Positions 62,657 through 64,000 of a stretch of DNA of 64,000 bases are shown here, piece after piece. The notes under the pieces are model-generated. The model worked only from the letters and a program-made list of their open reading frames with translations, made no database searches and was not told the origin of the DNA. The stretch is taken from positions 626,361 to 690,360 of the forward strand of contig JAFDYV010000003.1 in assembly GCA_018267275.1 (NCBI GenBank). Reading direction: 5' to 3'. The translations under genes were made by a program, and so were the position numbers. The stretch is from Bacteroidota bacterium. GTDB taxonomy: Bacteria; Bacteroidota; Bacteroidia; Cytophagales; Cyclobacteriaceae. Each line of letters starts with the position of its first letter. The first letter of the stretch is position 1.

Positions 62657-64000
62657 ATGAAAACAGCCGATCTTTACATAAGAGTAAGTACCGATGAACA
62701 GGCCGACAAAGGGTACTCCCAGCGGGGTCAGGAGGAGCTGCTTCGCAGGTATTGCGACATCAACAAACTGACGGTACGAAAGGTGATCTATGAGGATCAT
62801 TCAGCCAAAACGTTTGATCGTCCTGAATGGCAAAAATACCTGAGCAACCTTCGTAAACATAGAGGACAGAGTGACCTTGTGCTCTTCTTGAAATGGGATC
62901 GGTTCAGCCGGAATGCCGGTGATGCCTACCAGATGATAAATATCCTGCGCAAGCTTGGCGTGAAACCGCAGGCCATTGAACAGCCCCTTGACTTGTCCAT
63001 CCCTGAAAATAAACTGATGCTGGCATTTTACCTGGCAACGCCCGAGGTGGAAAATGACAGGCGTGCATTGAATGTAATTCATGGTATGCGCCGGGCCAAA
63101 AAAGAAGGTCGTTACATGGGACATGCCCCGGTAGGGTATGCCAACAGGACGGATGAATCGGGTAGAAAATTGATTGAACCAATAGAGCCAATGGCGGGCG
63201 TAATCCGCTGGTCATTTGAGAAGATTGCTGAAGGTGTATTCAATACTGAACAAGTCTACAAGATGGCAAAGGATAAAGGTTTTAAAGGTGCAAAAAGCTT
63301 GTTTTGGACTGCTATCCGCAATCCGGTGTATTGTGGCAAAATAGAACTCCCCAAATACAAAGAAGAAGAGGAGCGTCTGATCAAAGGACAACATGAACCC
63401 CTTATATCGGACGCGCTATACTACCAAGTGCAAGATGTTTTGGATGGTCGGAAAAGGGGAAAATACCGACTTAAGGTGGCATCCAATGAAACCATGCCGC
63501 TACGAGGATTTTTGATTTGTCCCCAGTGCGGCAAGCTTCTTACAGGTAGCAAATCCAAAGGCAACACAAAATATTATTCCTATTACCATTGCTTTGATGG
63601 ATGCACCTGCCGCTTCCGTGCGGACAAGGTGAATGACGTTTTTGTCAAGGAGCTAAGCAAATACATTCCACGTTCTGAGGTTGCGGATGTCTACAAGATC
63701 ACACTCATTGAGTCATGGAACACCCAGACAAGTCATTTGCGAAATGGTCACAAGCAACTGTTATCGCAGATCAGAGAACTGGAAGACAAACTTTCTTACA
63801 TCCGTGATTTACTTTCATCAAGGCAGCTTCCCCCTGAAGACTTCCGGGAAATGAAGACCGAGTATACAACCAAATTGGAGAAGCTAGAGGCAAAGCTGAG
63901 TGCAACTGAGAATGATAACGTAAGCATTGATGGCCTGCTCGACAAAGGCGTGAAGAATCTTTTGGTATTGGACACGATCTACAATGACGGAGGTATCGAA
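62657..64000 (+). CDS. Large serine recombinase (3' truncated by window edge)
   Basis: 448 codons visible, still open at the edge. Resolvase N-domain LYIRVSTDEQADKGYSQRGQ with the nucleophile Ser11, LVLFLKWDRFSRNAGDAYQM, then a recombinase domain (RRAKKEGRYMGHAPVGYA), a zinc ribbon (LICPQCGKLLTGS, YYHCFDGCTCRFRADK) and a coiled region (LRNGHKQLLSQIRELEDKLS). It is a site-specific integrase of the type used by transposons and phages, most likely driving an element that lies to the right, perhaps including the island in this window. Confidence 0.92.
   Translation, partial: MKTADLYIRVSTDEQADKGYSQRGQEELLRRYCDINKLTVRKVIYEDHSAKTFDRPEWQKYLSNLRKHRGQSDLVLFLKWDRFSRNAGDAYQMINILRKLGVKPQAIEQPLDLSIPENKLMLAFYLATPEVENDRRALNVIHGMRRAKKEGRYMGHAPVGYANRTDESGRKLIEPIEPMAGVIRWSFEKIAEGVFNTEQVYKMAKDKGFKGAKSLFWTAIRNPVYCGKIELPKYKEEEERLIKGQHEPLISDALYYQVQDVLDGRKRGKYRLKVASNETMPLRGFLICPQCGKLLTGSKSKGNTKYYSYYHCFDGCTCRFRADKVNDVFVKELSKYIPRSEVADVYKITLIESWNTQTSHLRNGHKQLLSQIRELEDKLSYIRDLLSSRQLPPEDFREMKTEYTTKLEKLEAKLSATENDNVSIDGLLDKGVKNLLVLDTIYNDGGIE

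Noticed and set aside
1..64000. CRISPR arrays, tRNA or rRNA genes, including a tRNA at the island edges
   Set aside because: No regular spacer-repeat pattern and no cloverleaf or rRNA-like stretch was recognised, including near 27.6 and 31.8 kb.

Overview
The window looks like a chromosomal segment of a member of the Bacteroidota, probably the Cytophagales/Cyclobacteriaceae side. This is inferred from gene content. Several genes are preceded by the phylum-type promoter TTTG-N17-22-TAnnTTTG. The ribosomal protein S16 has a long Ala/Lys/Glu-rich tail, AccD has no zinc-ribbon cysteines, and there are SusC/BtuB-style receptors, GIN-domain-like secreted proteins, a CHASE2 protein and many two- or three-gene cassettes typical of the phylum.

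Left part (1-27.6 kb), core genome. The end of an Lnb/DUF4105-type membrane protein converges on a histidine kinase. Then come the 2-oxoglutarate dehydrogenase genes (E3 lpdA, E2 odhB with two lipoyl domains, E1 sucA), with two small envelope genes between E3 and E2. The translation operon rpsP-rimM-trmD-rplS follows, then class I aldolase, accD, a WbqC protein and clpC. A CHASE2/FecR-TPR pair precedes a B12 block: the mutase chaperone meaB, a small DUF5522 protein, and a btuB receptor plus Dph6-like ATPase behind a cobalamin riboswitch, with a divergent BtuF-like lipoprotein. An ECF sigma factor, a HEAT-repeat anti-sigma factor and two tandem secreted beta-strand-repeat proteins close the core. 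I see no broken genes here.

Middle and right (27.7-64 kb), accessory island. A mobilizable-element module (Toprim primase, ParA-like ATPase, two unknowns, candidate oriT, MobC, MOBP-type relaxase) is followed by a TetR-controlled tripartite RND efflux operon with a frameshifted patatin. Next is a minus-strand module: ArsR regulator, SnoaL-like, small membrane protein, DoxX, NAD(P)-binding protein, YgiD-type dioxygenase, hispidin-luciferase-like protein and PaaI thioesterase. An IS1595-family element comes next, then a flavin monooxygenase-like gene, a second TetR-controlled RND operon, a fatty-acid-hydroxylase-like protein and a UspA protein. A plus-strand module carries a second, diverged set of the luciferase-like, membrane, SnoaL, DoxX, NAD(P)-binding and YgiD genes, with a peroxiredoxin and a MarR regulator added. 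The window ends with an IS3 remnant and a large serine recombinase running off the edge.

The most striking feature is inside the IS1595 element. The transposase is interrupted by a 1,439-bp segment (44637..46075), and removing it restores the transposase codon for codon. The insertion point is G^TT. The segment ends in a roughly 120-bp imperfect inverted repeat whose left core (ACATAAC) is the exact complement of the segment's own first bases (GTTATGT). There is no target duplication. This is what a single integron gene cassette with an attC site, inserted at a secondary site, should look like, although no integrase is present. Its passenger is a frameshifted lipoprotein gene.

A second theme is the pair of paralogous stress/redox modules at 39.6-43.9 kb and 56.1-60.7 kb. 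They lie in opposite orientation and have decayed in complementary ways: the SnoaL gene is broken in one, and the membrane, luciferase-like and YgiD genes are broken in the other.
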